A DNA stretch of 64,000 nt from Buddleja alternifolia (GCA_019426215.1 CM033399.1:18777009-18841008), one strand, 5' to 3'; shown: positions 12,001-22,011, counted from the stretch's first letter. A program made the numbers and translations. Notes: generated by a model from the sequence alone, not told the origin.

Positions 12001-12989
12001 TCATATATCTTCTTCTGTATGTTGATGATATGTTGATTGCCTCCCCGAGTCTAATAGAAATTGAGAAGTTGAAGACTCATTTGAAAAGGGAGTTCGAGAT
12101 GAAGGATCTAGGTGAGGCGAAGAAGATTCTCGGCATGGAGATTTTCAGAGATAGAAAATTGAGGAGGCTTTGTTTGACTCAGAAATAATATCTGAGTAGG
12201 ATGTTGAGGCGTTTTGGCATTGATGAAAAGTCAAAACCAGTTAGTACTCCGCTTGCTCCTCATTTTAAGCTTAGCGCCGCTTTGTCATCGAAATCTGATG
12301 CAGAACGGGAATACATGTCAAAAGTACCGTATGCAAATGCTGTTGGTAGCTTGATGTATGCTATGGTGTGTACGAGGCCTGATATTTCCCAAGCAGTGGG
12401 GGTTGTGAGCAGGTATATGCATGATCCTGGAAAGGAACATTGGCAAGCTGTGAAATGGATTTTGCGATACATCCATGACACAGCTGATGTTGGTTTGATA
12501 TTTGAGCGGGAACATAGTCAGTATGTAGTCGGATATTGCGATTCAGACTATGCTGGTGATTTAGATAAGCGTAGATCAACTACAGGCTACGTATTTACTC
12601 TTGCTAAAGCACCAGTCAGTTGGAAGTCTACCTTACAGTCAACGGTTGCTCTGTCTACTACGGAAGCAGAGTATATGGCAATTTCAGAGGCTGTAAAGGA
12701 AGCAATTTGGCTTCAAGGGTTGCTTGGTGAACTGGGAATTGGACAAAAGTATGTGAAAATACATTGTGATAGTCAAAGTGCTATCCATTTAGCAAAGAAC
12801 CAAGTTTATCATGCAAGGACGAAGCACATTGATGTTCGGTATCACTTCATAAGAGAGATACTTGAAGAAGGTGGAGTCAGAATCGAGAAGATTCATACTA
12901 CTGAGAATCCTGCTGATATGTTGACAAAAGTTGTGACTGCAATCAAGTTCAAATTTTGTTTGGACTTGATCAACATTGTCAAAATTTGA
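9024..12989 (+). pseudogene. copia gag-pol polyprotein with one internal stop
   Basis: One reading frame of about 1,320 codons encodes the whole polyprotein. Domains: gag about 20-205; zinc knuckle C243-x2-C246-x4-H251-x4-C256; aspartic protease motif WMLDSACSHHM near 297; integrase HHCC finger H432, H437, C463, C466; integrase core with D556 (TDNGG) and E592 (NGVAERMNRT), spaced 35 residues as in D,D35E; RT with AFLHGDLEEEIYM and YVDD at 999-1002; RNase H after the stop with CDSDYAG, STTEAEYMA and HCDSQSA. TAA at 12186-12188 interrupts the frame between RT and RNase H and reading resumes in phase. Position 492, Asp in HSDVWGP of relatives, is Asn. The ATG at 9024 is chosen because it lies just after the leader and opens the gag homology. 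The element is recent but this copy looks unable to integrate on its own. Confidence 0.95.
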
Positions 12990-13043
12990 AGATTGGTTTT
13001 GGTGACCCCGTTTGATGAGGAGATTGAAGATTTTGAAATTTGC

Positions 13044-13056
13044 CAAGGTGGAGATT
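13044..13056 (+). promoter_or_regulatory. Polypurine tract of element G
   Basis: AAGGTGGAGATTT directly abuts the 3' LTR. This is the usual copia plus-strand primer position. Confidence 0.9.
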
Positions 13057-13539
13057 TGTTGAAGAATGGCTCATTTCAAAAGAAGAGTAAAAGTCCCACA
13101 TAGGAAAACATTTGAAGTGGAAGGCTCTTTTGTTGTATAAAAATGGGTCTTCTCTTCACCTTAGAAGATATCCCAAATTGCCTAAGTCTTTTAGCAATTT
13201 CTTCTTTCTTCCTCTATAGTTTGTAATAGTTTCACTTTAGTCCTTTAGTGAAATATTTTGGTGGGGTCCGAGGACGTAGGCTAAATTAGCCGAACCTCGT
13301 TAAATTTGGTGTTCTTTATTTTGTGCTATTCTTCAAGTAGCCATTGTTAGTTATAGTTGTAGTGTTATATTATGCTATTAAATTCGTCTAGTTAATTCTG
13401 TCTAGGAGGTTGGGTTTTAAGCGCGACCGTTGTGACGCCTCCAATCTTTCCTGGGAATTAAATCTAGTGTGGTTTTCTAGTACAATATTTCCCTCGCTAT
13501 TTCTATATTTGGTGGAATATGACTCTGAGTTCCACAACA
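13057..13539 (+). repeat. 3' LTR of copia element G
   Basis: 483 bp, identical to the 5' LTR except for one base near 13451. It begins TGTTGAAG, ends ACAACA, and is followed by the TSD AATAC. Confidence 0.96.
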
Positions 13540-13680
13540 AATACAATGGTGATATACAGTGTGTGATTAGTGACATACAATTACTAATTTCAAACCATTA
13601 TACAGTATCTTATAAACCACTATACAGTATCTTATAACCAAATATACAATATGTGTTTATACATCATACAGTTACAATCT
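13540..13680. repeat. ATTATACAGT minisatellite (right block)
   Basis: Continuation of the array that begins at 7400, with the same CATTATACAGTATCTTATAAAC phrases. The copia element G split this array. Confidence 0.8.
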
Positions 13681-13699
13681 TATAATTTAATCAAATTAT

Positions 13700-13855
13700 A
13701 CATTTAATCAAAATGATCGCAGCAATAGATTTACAATGTATAATTCTTTTTCGCAGCAATAGATTACATTTACAATGTATAATTTTTTTTCGCAGCAATA
13801 GATTTACAATGTGTAATTTTTTTTTGCAGCAATAGATTACATTTAATCAATGTTG
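13700..13855. repeat. Tandem repeat of about 45 bp (3 copies)
   Basis: Three rounds of CGCAGCAATAGATT followed by TTACAATGTATAATT with T-rich spacers. An A-run near 13948 follows a short unrelated piece ending AGTTACTTATC, possibly the tail of an old retroposed fragment. Confidence 0.7.
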
Positions 13856-14265
13856 CTATTTTGTTCCATTCCCAGAACTTCGAACAAATGGGGTTGTAAT
13901 GGGTTTACCTGCTTTTTGTAGTTTTTAATGAATCCAGTTACTTATCAAAAAAAAAAGAATCGACACAGCAAATTATACATTTACAATGTATAATTTGATT
14001 GAGTTAATTTTGGTAACAAGTTGAGAGATTGTAGGAGAGAGTTCGTGCGTTTCAATTTGAGAGATTTTTAGAGAGATTCTGTGCCTTTTTTTGGGGGAAG
14101 ATGATGTATAATGACATCATTTGACTATTATACCCCTAATCCAATTGCAATCAATTTTTCCACATGTTTTTTGCTTCCTTTTTGGACTGTTGGATTTAAT
14201 GGATCCAATGGTGTAGATTGGGTCTTATATCTTATCTAGTATAGGGTATGTATTAGATCTTGACC

Positions 14266-14602
14266 CTATATATATATATAATCTGTAAATATATTATATT
14301 ATATTATATTATAATATAATATTAATATAAATTATATATATATATAAGATTAAATCTGAATATATATTTGATATTGAATAAATATAAGAAATATTATATT
14401 TAAAATTATAATACATATATTACATGTAATTCTAAATGTATACATATATATTATATCATTTGTAAAAGATATTATATATATACATATCTACATTAGATTT
14501 AATATACTATTGTCACAAAAAAAAATTTAATACAAATATGTATTATAAAATCAGATTTTAGCAAATGTATAATCAGATTGTATATAATATGTAAAAGATA
14601 TT

Positions 14603-14634
<32 letters not shown>

Positions 14635-14745
14635 AAATCAGATTTAATAAACTATTGTCACAAAAAATGATTTTAACATTATATACATATATATATATAG
14701 ATATATTATAAAATCCGATTTTAGTAAATACATAATTAGATTGTC
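14266..14745. repeat. AT-rich low-complexity block with internal duplication
   Basis: TA-dinucleotide tracts plus two diverged copies of a segment containing ACTATTGTCACAAAAAA and ATAAAATCNGATTTTAG (about 14490-14580 and 14630-14745). It lies between the ends of the inner TIR element and the outer hAT element. Confidence 0.65.
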
Positions 14746-15421
14746 ATTGAATATACTTCAAAAAAAAATAAAAAATCATATTGTACATAATATATAACAT
14801 TTTAAATGTATCCAAGAATCCAAAAAATAGAGAGAGGGGAAGGATGTCGCCGGAGATCGGAGGAGGAGAAGGGAGGATTATTGGCGGCGGCGGCGATGGG
14901 GCGGCAGCGGACAATGAGACAATGGAGGGTGAGTGAGAAGATGAACGGTGGTAGAGATTAGGGTTTAGTAGAGGGGGAGATGTATAATGGGTTGTTTGAA
15001 GTTTTGGCCTTGGCCCTAATGTTGGGTCCAAGTCTGGGCTATGCTTACTTTTGGTCAGGGTCTGGGTTTAGACCCAATCTAAATTTTTAAGTCAGGATTT
15101 GGATTCAGACCCAAACTTTCGGGTCTGGGTTTGGGGAAGACCCATCCATTGCCACCTCTAGACCAGCGGTTGGAGATGGAATAACGGTAATTTTGGACTG
15201 AAGGTCAGAGACAACGACCGATAAAGCATCGTGGCGGCTATCAACAGTGGAATGGACGTCTGTAATTTTTTCGGTAAGGGCAACGATGGCATCTTCAGGG
15301 GCTTGTTTGAGGGGCATGATAAGGAAATGAAAGCACCAATAATAGCTACAAACTAATTTAGTTCCTTATTTGGAGAAAGGAATAAGAAAACTCCAAAGAA
15401 AATGGGGAAAAAGCAGAAAAA

Positions 15422-16031
15422 AGGTTCCGATTGAATGGACATCTATTTCTCATTTTTTATTTTTAATAGATAAAGTAAGAGAAATTATTTATAAGGAAGT
15501 ATAGATATGATAAAAGAAGTTTGTTTGGATGAGTTTTTTTTTGTAAAAAAAAAGTGCAATGATTAAGTATGATGTGATATGCCGTTTTGTAAGAAAAATT
15601 GTTTTTTTTTATGAAAAATTGGTATGAATGAGTTTTGTTTTTATAAGAAAATTTAGACATTTTTAAGTTAAACTCATCGACTAAGGCATTCAAAAATATG
15701 CAAAGTGTATCTTATTTCGTAGCTTGCATCATTTCAAATAAAAATATGTGATTATTTTGATGATTATATTAAGATATTAGTGGATAAAGTACTTTTAATT
15801 ATTATATAAACTGTGTAATCATGAATAGTAAAAAATATGACTTATTGAGAAAAAATTGAGAGAAATGACACTAAATCCATTTTTCAAAAAAAATTGAGAT
15901 TTTCTTTAGGGACATTATGTGCAGCATTTCTTTGGATATTTTTAAGAGATGCCAAAACAACAACATTTTTGATGAAAAAAATCTCTGAGAAATCGAAAAA
16001 TGAGAAACAACGTGCCATCCAATCGGGGCCT
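15422..16031. mobile_element. MITE-like element, about 35-bp imperfect TIR
   Basis: Left end AGGTTCCGATTGAATGGAC pairs with the reverse complement of the right end, AGGCCCCGATTGGATGGCAC. Both are followed inward by TTTCTCATTTTT. The flanks could be a 3-bp TSD (AAA or TAA), which with this terminus suggests a Tourist/PIF-Harbinger-type MITE. The class is uncertain. The interior is non-coding and AT-rich. Confidence 0.5.
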
Positions 16032-16152
16032 AAATTTCGGTTGTAATGAGAAAGAGCGTGCCAACAGTAAGTTCTGTTAAATACAGGGAAATAACAGAAA
16101 GTAAGGACCACAAACACGTGTCCAAGCTAGCCGATTACATATTCAGTTTTAA

Positions 16153-16245
16153 GAGAAATTTAAATAAATAATATAAAAATAAATCAAAAATCAGAAAATA
16201 CCACCAAAAATGGTGGTATTCAGATTTTAGCATGTTACGACATAC
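16153..16245. repeat. Left terminal inverted repeat of the MULE
   Basis: Pairs with about 26990-27085 in inverse orientation. It shares AAATTTAAATAA, ATATAAAAATAAAT, ATCAGAAAATACCACC and TTAGCATGTTAC-like blocks. Confidence 0.88.
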
Positions 16246-16385
16246 CTCATGTCGTGTCGTAACACATTTTATTTTTATTTTTTTAAATAAATTATGGTGT
16301 TACGACATGGAGTATGTCGTAACACTATATTCGTTGCTTTTTTAAAATAAATTATGGTGTTACGACATACTCCATGTCGTAACAC
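16233..16385. promoter_or_regulatory. Three subterminal palindromes (left end)
   Basis: At 16233-16265, 16297-16325 and 16357-16385. The second and third have the form GTGTTACGACAT-(5 nt)-ATGTCGTAACAC. The first carries an extra GTCGT. They are separated by T/A-rich linkers. Their repeated, terminal placement suggests transposase or host-factor binding sites. That is inference. Confidence 0.75.
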
Positions 16386-16429
16386 CTATTTTCGTTTTTT
16401 TTTTAAATATTGTGTCAACTATGAACAAT

Positions 16430-17243
16430 GAGACAACATATGCTATGTCGTCTCACTATTCACACTTTTTTTCCCTTTTTCTTTTCTTTTTCTTCTCTTT
16501 TCTTTCTCTTCTTTCTCCTTCTTCTCTTCTTTCTCTTCTCTTCTTCTTTTCTCTTCTCCTTCTGCACGTCAAATTTTTTACTCTAATTTTCACCACCATT
16601 GTCGACAAGCCCGAATTTTTCTTCAAAATTTGTTCGTCAACTACAAAATTAAGGTAATTCTATGTATTATACTTTTGAACTTACTTAAATTTTGAGTTAG
16701 TATTGTTTTTTATTTTATTGAAATGTGGGTTCAAAACTTGAATTTTTAGGTATAAATTCAATTAGTTAGTTATAATTTTTGGATTATTTGGTATAATTCT
16801 CGAATATGTTGGTATTATTATTGAATTAATAGGTTTTATTTAAACTTTTAGGTTAAATTTTGATCCTAAGGTATAATGTAGATTGATAGTGTTTTTTTTA
16901 TGGTTTAAAATTTGATATAAGTGTTAGTTTGTAATTGTGTAGAAATTTAAGTATAATTTCAGAGATATAATCTTGAATTTATTGTTAGGGTTTAAATTTT
17001 CATATAAGTTGCAAATGAAATTTCAAATGTTTAGGTTTACATAGTACGTATAATTTCGAATGAGTAGTTATAATTTTTAGGTTTAATTTGTAATATAGAA
17101 GTATAGTTTGTATATGTAAATTCTAATTTTATAGGTATATAATTTCCAATTTTATGTATAATTTGTAGGTATTATTTTATTTTTTGACTATAATTTTAAA
17201 TTTAGTGCTTATTTGTGGTTTGAATTTTGATATTATATAGAAA
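16430..17243 (+). other. Probable untranslated first exon and 5' intron of the transposase gene
   Basis: A CT-rich stretch (16460-16565) is followed by a plausible donor near 16652 (AATTAAG then GTAATT). AT-rich DNA with many GGTATAATTT-like motifs follows, ending in TTATATAG directly upstream of the ATG at 17244. The right end of the element has the same design in mirror image. No coding signal in between. Confidence 0.5.
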
Positions 17244-20200
17244 ATGTCGAGGGCGAACACAATTGACGTTTTGGTATACACGGATGGTCAAATTATTGAA
17301 GACTCAAATTCAGTGAGATATAACACTCGTCCAAGCACTAACATGAGACTATCTCATACGATCACATATGCTGAATTGTTGGAAAAGTTATACGCTAGAA
17401 CAAGAACTGATCGGAATCATTTTTCATTAAAAGTAATTATAAAGTTTGAATTTGAAAAGAGAAATGTGATGAAGGAGAGCACAATGGAGATCAAAGATGA
17501 TGAAACTTTGGCGTTTTTCTTGGAGCCTAACATTGTTGATAAATTCGTCAAGCTTTATATTGAGAAAGAACCGATCCAACATCAGAGTCAATATAGCTCG
17601 TTGTTAACCTAAGTGACGTCGTTAACGCCACCCCAGTTCATGCCGTACTTTAAACAGCCCTCAGTTCCCGATTTGAATATGCAGTCACAAACCCCATTCA
17701 TGTCGTATTTTACACAGCCCACAGTACCAGATTTAAATACGCAGTCGCAATCACATGTGTTGGAAAATCGTGAGTATCATGATTTTTTTTTCAAGTGGTT
17801 TGGGGAGTTCTACAATTCACGATTTGCATCAAGGTAGTTTATTCTTTTATTTACATTATGCAGTTTATTTTTAAATTTCATATTTGTGTACTTTTCTTTG
17901 CAGAATTGTAAAATAAGTTAACCTTTTTGTGATTTGCATTTTTAGGTGTTTCTACATCGGGTCATTCGTTTGGCCGTTTTCAAAATGTACAAAATTCCCC
18001 TTTGGATTTTGTAATTCCTGATGTGGAAGCAGGTAATTATGAATCTTCTAATAAGTTTCTTCAATTGTTGTATTCCTTTTATTCGTGACTTGTTATTCTT
18101 ATTTTTACATAGTGTCACAATATTCCTTTTTAATTGTAGGTCCGTCTAGGCAAAATTTCCCTTTGAAGAATCGTCGTTTGAGGAATTTTGTAGTTCCTGA
18201 CGTGTAAGCAGGTAATTATGAATTTTCTAATAAGTTTTATAATTTTTGTATTCCTTTGATTCATGGCTTGTTATTCTTATTTTTGCATACTATCGTCATA
18301 TTTATCTTTAATTGCAGATCCATCTAGACAAAGCCGTCATGACTTTGAGCAACCCAATGTTGGGTTTAGTGATTTTGTAGACGTTTGCAATGATGATAAT
18401 GGATGTGACGATGACACACATGATTCTGATTGTTCGATCCATCATCATACAGACGCCGAGTTGGAACAACGGCGCAACAATGCAACAATGGATGAGGATG
18501 ACGTTGATCATGATAATAATGTACCGATGAATGAAGATGTCCCTCCCACAAGAGCCGAAAAAAGACTTCATGAAGTGCTCCCATTCTATTCCACCACATA
18601 CCCAGAAGTAGAACGAGATTCACTCTATCGACAAAGTTCAGGTTTGAGCAGGAGAATAATTTATGATGATGAGAAAGGTAATCTTTGTAAGGGCCAAGTT
18701 TCTGACAACAAATTCAGCTTGCAAGCAGCGGTGAAAAACTACCGCGTGCAGCACGTACGACGCGAGTTTAAGGTCATAATTAGTAATTCGAGAGTGTATG
18801 TTGTAGAATGCAAAAATGGATGCCCTTTTAAACTGCGGGGAGGTTTGTTGAAGAATACTAACTTTTGAAAAATTACAAGGTATGAAGGGGCACACACATG
18901 TTTTGCTAAAGATTGTTCCAAGCACCACTTTAACTTGGACATAAACATGATTGCAAATGAAACTACCTGAAGTTAGGAAGGATCCGTCATACAAAGTTGG
19001 TCTAATTGTACTAACAGTGCAGAAAAAAAATGGAAATTTGATATTTCATATGGGAATGCTTGGTACAGTTTGCGACGTGCAAATGAGATTATATACGGGA
19101 CGTGGGAGGAGTCCGTTACAAGGTTGCCTAACTTTTTGGGAGCAATGAAAAAGTGGAATCCGGGGACGGTTGTTGAATGGCGGCACAAAAACCCGGATCA
19201 ATATTCAAAAATGTTGAAATTTAAGTTTTGGGCGTTCAAGCCATGTATAGATGGATTTCGACATTGTCGACGAGTCATATGTGTTGACGGGACTCATGTG
19301 TACGCATGCCACAAGGCTAAGTTGTTATGCGCATCAACTCTGGATGGAAATCAGAACATTTTGCCTCTGACATTTGCTATTGTTGATAATGAGTCTAACG
19401 AGTCTTGGTTATGGTTTCTGCAAACACTTTTTGATGCCTGATGAAGGTGTTTGCCTTATTTCAGATCGTCATAAGGGCTTATTAAATGCTACTTGATATT
19501 TACCTGCGTTTACCCCTCCACTAGGAACTCATAGATATTGCCTCTGACATGTGACTTAAAACTTTAATGCTCAATTCAAAAGTAAGGCTATGAAGGAACT
19601 CTGTTATGCGGCAAGTATGACACATAACCAACGAAAGTTTGACCAAGCAATGGAACTTATTGGTAATAAGGATCCAGTTGCGTTGAATTATCTAAAAGCT
19701 ATCCCACGAGAAAAGTGGATACTAGCATATGATGGAGGGATGCGCGAAGACATAATGACGACGAATATGGGAGAAATCTTAAACAATGTGGTGAAAGGTA
19801 CTCGACATCTTCCACCCACATCAATTGTTGAGTGCACATTTTATCGTATTGTCCAATATTTTGCTGATCGAGTGCAAATGACTCATGCAATGAGGGCACA
19901 ACCTTTCATGACATATGCGTATAAAATGTACAATGAGTGGGACAAAAAATCTATAAATCACTGGGCAGAAGTTTTTTCTTGGCAGCATGAGATGGGTCAC
20001 GTTAAAATGGGCCGACAGATCGGGTTCGGTAATCATCATTACTCGGCCGACATCAAACTTAAATATTGCTCTTGTGGAAAATGGACTCTTCATCGAATTT
20101 CGTGCTCACATGCAATAAAATTATGTACAAAATTAGGGATTAGGTCGACCAAGCTTGTTGAAAAATATTACCTGACTTCCGAATATTTGAAAACATGCGA

Positions 20201-20345
20201 AGGGAGGTTCTACCCGTTGTTGGAATCACATTATTGAGATACTCCCAATTTTGAGTTGGTCCATGACCCTGATCTAAGGAAGCCACCTACTGTAGGCCGG
20301 TAGTGGAGCACTCGCACTCACAATGAGATGGACTGACCAGAGTTA
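17244..20345 (+). pseudogene. Decayed MULE (mudrA-like) transposase gene
   Basis: Several exons can be traced. 17244-17833 gives the N-terminal part (starts MSRANTIDVLVYTDG) with an in-frame TAA at 17610. Short exons follow at about 17946-18032 and 18140-18211 (the latter with a stop). 18318 onward carries an acidic linker and the MuDR-type N-terminal zinc-finger segment (FSLQAAVKNYRVQHVRREFK, CKNGCPFKLR); a stop at 18866 replaces the expected Trp. 19070-19441 holds the MULE DDE domain (VICVDGTHV with the first Asp, then WLWFLQTLF). Around 19450-19590 SDRH (second Asp) and HRYC are readable across a frameshift and stops. 19590-20237 ends with a SWIM zinc finger (CSC...CSH). A tail reading LRKPPTVGR reaches about 20345. 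The family's role is cut-and-paste transposition through the TIRs; this copy cannot make a functional enzyme. Confidence 0.9.
17946..18331 (+). repeat. Tandemly duplicated exon-intron cassette in the transposase gene
   Basis: Three similar short exons start near 17946, 18140 and 18318, the last two with TCTAGRCAAA near their starts. The first two end (G)AAGCAG|GTAATTATGAAT and are followed by very similar introns (CTAATAAGTTT, CTTGTTATTCTTATTTTT, TTAATTGYAG). The period is about 180 bp. Confidence 0.75.
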
Positions 20346-20392
20346 AACTCAGATTAGACTCAAACAAAACAATCTTATGTAAAAAAAAAAAA

Positions 20393-20950
20393 AAACTGTT
20401 TTTGTTAATTTTTGGGCTTATATTTGGCATGTTTCTGTGCGTTTTTTGACTATGAATTGAAAATAAAAGTTGCAGGTGATGTTATGAACTTTGTAAACAC
20501 GTAAGATTTGGCTCATTTCGATGCCAAGTGAAGAGATATGGCCACGCAAAACGGGCCCGTTCGGAAAATTTTATGTTAAAAAGCTGTTTTTTTGTTGATT
20601 TTCAGGCTTGTATTTGGCATGTTTCTGTACATTTTTTGGCTACGACTTGAACATAAAAGTTGCAGGTGATGTTGTGAAATTTGTAAACTCGTAAGATTTG
20701 GCTCATTTCGATGCCCGAGTGAAGAGATCTGGCCACGCAAAATAGGCCCGTTTGCAAAGTTTTATGTTAAAAAACTGTTTTTGTTGATTTTCGGGCTTGT
20801 ATTTGGCATGTTTCTGTGCGTTTTTTGGCTACGACTTGAACATAAAAGTTGCAGGTGATGTTATGAAATTTGTAAACACATAATATTTGGCTCATTTTGA
20901 TGCCCGAGTGAAGAGATATGGCCACGCAAAACAGGCCCGTTTGAGCCAAA
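20393..20950. repeat. Three tandem copies of an about 190-bp repeat
   Basis: Copies start near 20393, 20581 and 20774. They share TTGTTGATTTTC, TATTTGGCATGTTTCTG, AACATAAAAGTTGCAGGTGATG, GATTTGGCTCATTT and GGCCACGCAAAA. They lie downstream of the transposase gene. No coding potential. Confidence 0.88.
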
Positions 20951-20979
20951 TGAAAAATAGTTTAATTTTTTTTTTTTTT

Positions 20980-21355
20980 TGCTTTTCTGGCTCAGAATAA
21001 AAAACTATTTATGCAAATTAGTCAATAATAAAAAATAATTCATTGAAACTACAATACAATAAAAAAGTATTTATTCAAAACAGCCCCACTTGACGCTCTT
21101 TCTCCGTAATTTTTTTTGATTTTCTGGCTCAAAATAAAAAACTATTTTTGCAAATTAGTCAATAATAAAAAAACAATTAATTGAAATTACAATACAATAA
21201 AAAAGTATTTATTCAAAACAGACCTACTTGACGCTCTTTCTCAACAATAATTACGTAATTTTTTATTTTATTTTCTGGCTTAGAATGAAAAACTGTTTTT
21301 GCAAATTAGTCAATAAAAAACAATTCATTGAAATTACAATACAATAAAAACTCCA
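20980..21355. repeat. Three tandem copies of an about 145-bp repeat
   Basis: Copies begin TTTTCTGGCTCAGAATAAAA-like near 20983, 21120 and 21271. They share GCAAATTAGTCAATAA and CATTGAAATTACAATACAAT. The first two end in TTATTCAAAACAG and TTGACGCTCTTTCTC. Confidence 0.88.
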
Positions 21356-21361
21356 TTCACT

Positions 21362-21787
21362 TTACTCATCTTCATCTGACATGTAGTAGTCCGATCTGTA
21401 TGAAGGATGAGTCAAAATATTTCGTATTTCACGACGTGTGAGTCTTTGGCCTCGTGCGAATGCAAGTTCTTCTGCAAGTTCAAGCATGTGATATCTACAA
21501 CGACGTAAAATCGTTCTGTTGTTTTCGATTTTTATTCTTGAAACAGCCCTTCTACAATTTTATTCACCATCTCTGGGCATCATCAAGGATCTACGTCGTG
21601 GAATTTGCACGCCAAGTCTTCGAAGATCATTAACCAATTCCTCAGATTCGAGCACCCGATGAGCCCATTCCCTTCTGAGCCCACAATAATACTCAATAGG
21701 GTCCTCATTAACCAACTCCTCGTAGTCATCATTTTTTTCTACTAATAACCATGTTTGTCGATGTCTAGAGTTATGATTATCTCCCAT
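21362..21787 (-). pseudogene. Small MULE-borne gene, paralogue 1, unknown function
   Basis: From the ATG at 21787 one frame of about 141 codons runs to a TAA at 21362, broken by a single in-frame TAA at about 21560. Before the break it reads EYYCGLRREWAHRV...RRRSLMMPR. After it, RAVSRIKIENNRTILRR, then MLELAEELAF and a C-terminus ending YRSDYYMSDEDE. It is charged and probably helical, with no known domain I recognise. It is homologous along its length to the plus-strand gene at 22012-22469 (EWLHRV, ILMPR, ENNRMVMR, YRSDIDMSDEE). Sitting inside the element beside the transposase, it could be an accessory gene, but no function can be given. Confidence 0.65.
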
Positions 21788-22011
21788 TTTCGTGTTAAAT
21801 CTTAAAATAATGTAACGTGAAGTGATTTCTGGTGTGAAGTCAGTATATATACAAAGGGAGTGAACTACTATATTCAGAATTTGTAGTCACGTGTTTCGCA
21901 TTTTTGTCTGCATTGTAGTCACGGGTTGTGAAAATTGTAAACTATTGTATTCGGAATTGTGAGTATATATACAAAGGGAGTGAACACCAATCTCAACAAT
22001 AATTATAAAAA
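21788..22011. promoter_or_regulatory. Shared upstream region of the two head-to-head small genes
   Basis: Contains two copies of AGTATATATACAAAGGGAGT (near 21842 and 21962) about 120 bp apart, also TTGTAGTCACG twice. TATATATA reads the same on both strands, so it could serve divergent transcription. Inferred from position only. Confidence 0.45.

Larger units (their letters stand above)
8405..13539 (+). mobile_element. Young, nearly full-length Ty1/copia retrotransposon (element G)
   Basis: Complete structure: 5' LTR 8405-8887, primer-binding site 8890-8901, one long gag-pol frame 9024-12989, polypurine tract just before 13057, and 3' LTR 13057-13539. Both LTRs are 483 bp, begin TGTTGAAG and end CCACAACA. 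My base-by-base reading finds one difference (A at 8812 versus G at the matching 3' LTR position). Perfect 5-bp TSD AATAC lies at 8400-8404 and 13540-13544. Domain order PR-INT-RT-RNase H is that of copia. Near-identical LTRs mean recent insertion. Confidence 0.97.
6771..14265. mobile_element. Inner TIR element, class uncertain (Mutator-like?)
   Basis: Left arm GGTATGGATCAAATACAT...AAGATATAAGACCCAAT pairs with the reverse complement of 14165-14265 (GGTCAAGATCTAATACAT...AAGATATAAGACCCAAT). Similarity weakens but continues inward through a TAGGGGCATTTTAGTCAA-like block. Flanking sequence is a TA repeat, so the TSD cannot be fixed. The interior is non-coding, dominated by ATTATACAGT-type repeats and interrupted by the copia element at 8405-13539. 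Long TIRs and AT-rich flanks favour a Mutator-like origin, but this is inference. Confidence 0.55.
6461..15160. mobile_element. Large non-autonomous hAT-type element carrying nested insertions
   Basis: The left end TAGGGGTGACAATGAGTGGG pairs with the reverse complement of the right end, TAGAGGTGGCAATGGATGGG. The arms keep matching through several GGGTCTGGGTCT-type blocks for over 100 bp. Flanks are 8 bp, GCCCAGCA (6453-6460) and GACCAGCG (15161-15168), matching at six of eight, as expected for an old hAT TSD. Once the copia insertion is removed the element is about 3.6 kb with no transposase. It is inserted in the minus-strand gypsy gag. Confidence 0.75.
4851..15317 (-). pseudogene. Ty3/gypsy gag remnant, split by two hAT-type insertions
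   Basis: Three minus-strand pieces join into one gag-like reading. 15317-15169 gives the N-terminal part (start MPLKQAPEDAIVALTEKI). 6452-6006 gives the retrotransposon gag core (LQSFDGNVPLDWHYF, LGSFYMVGDALSWFKWM, then in another frame EAALFQLRQISSITDYQAQL and NCFISG). 4899-4851 continues in frame as RGDIQRELTLLQ before a stop. The LxSFYMxGxALxWFxWM and FISGxxxxIxREL patterns are those of plant gypsy gag (retrotrans_gag family). At least one frameshift is present. No protease, RT or integrase and no LTR of this element was found, so it is a fragment. Confidence 0.75.

Noticed and set aside
14744..15031. Proline-rich 95-codon minus ORF
   Set aside because: It lies in the right arm of the hAT element and is low-complexity.
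18308..18623. His/Ile-rich minus ORFs opposite the transposase
   Set aside because: Shadows of the acidic linker of the plus-strand transposase exon.
20393..21355. CRISPR-like array
   Set aside because: Direct repeats of 145-190 bp with no spacers in a plant transposon; these are simple tandem duplications.
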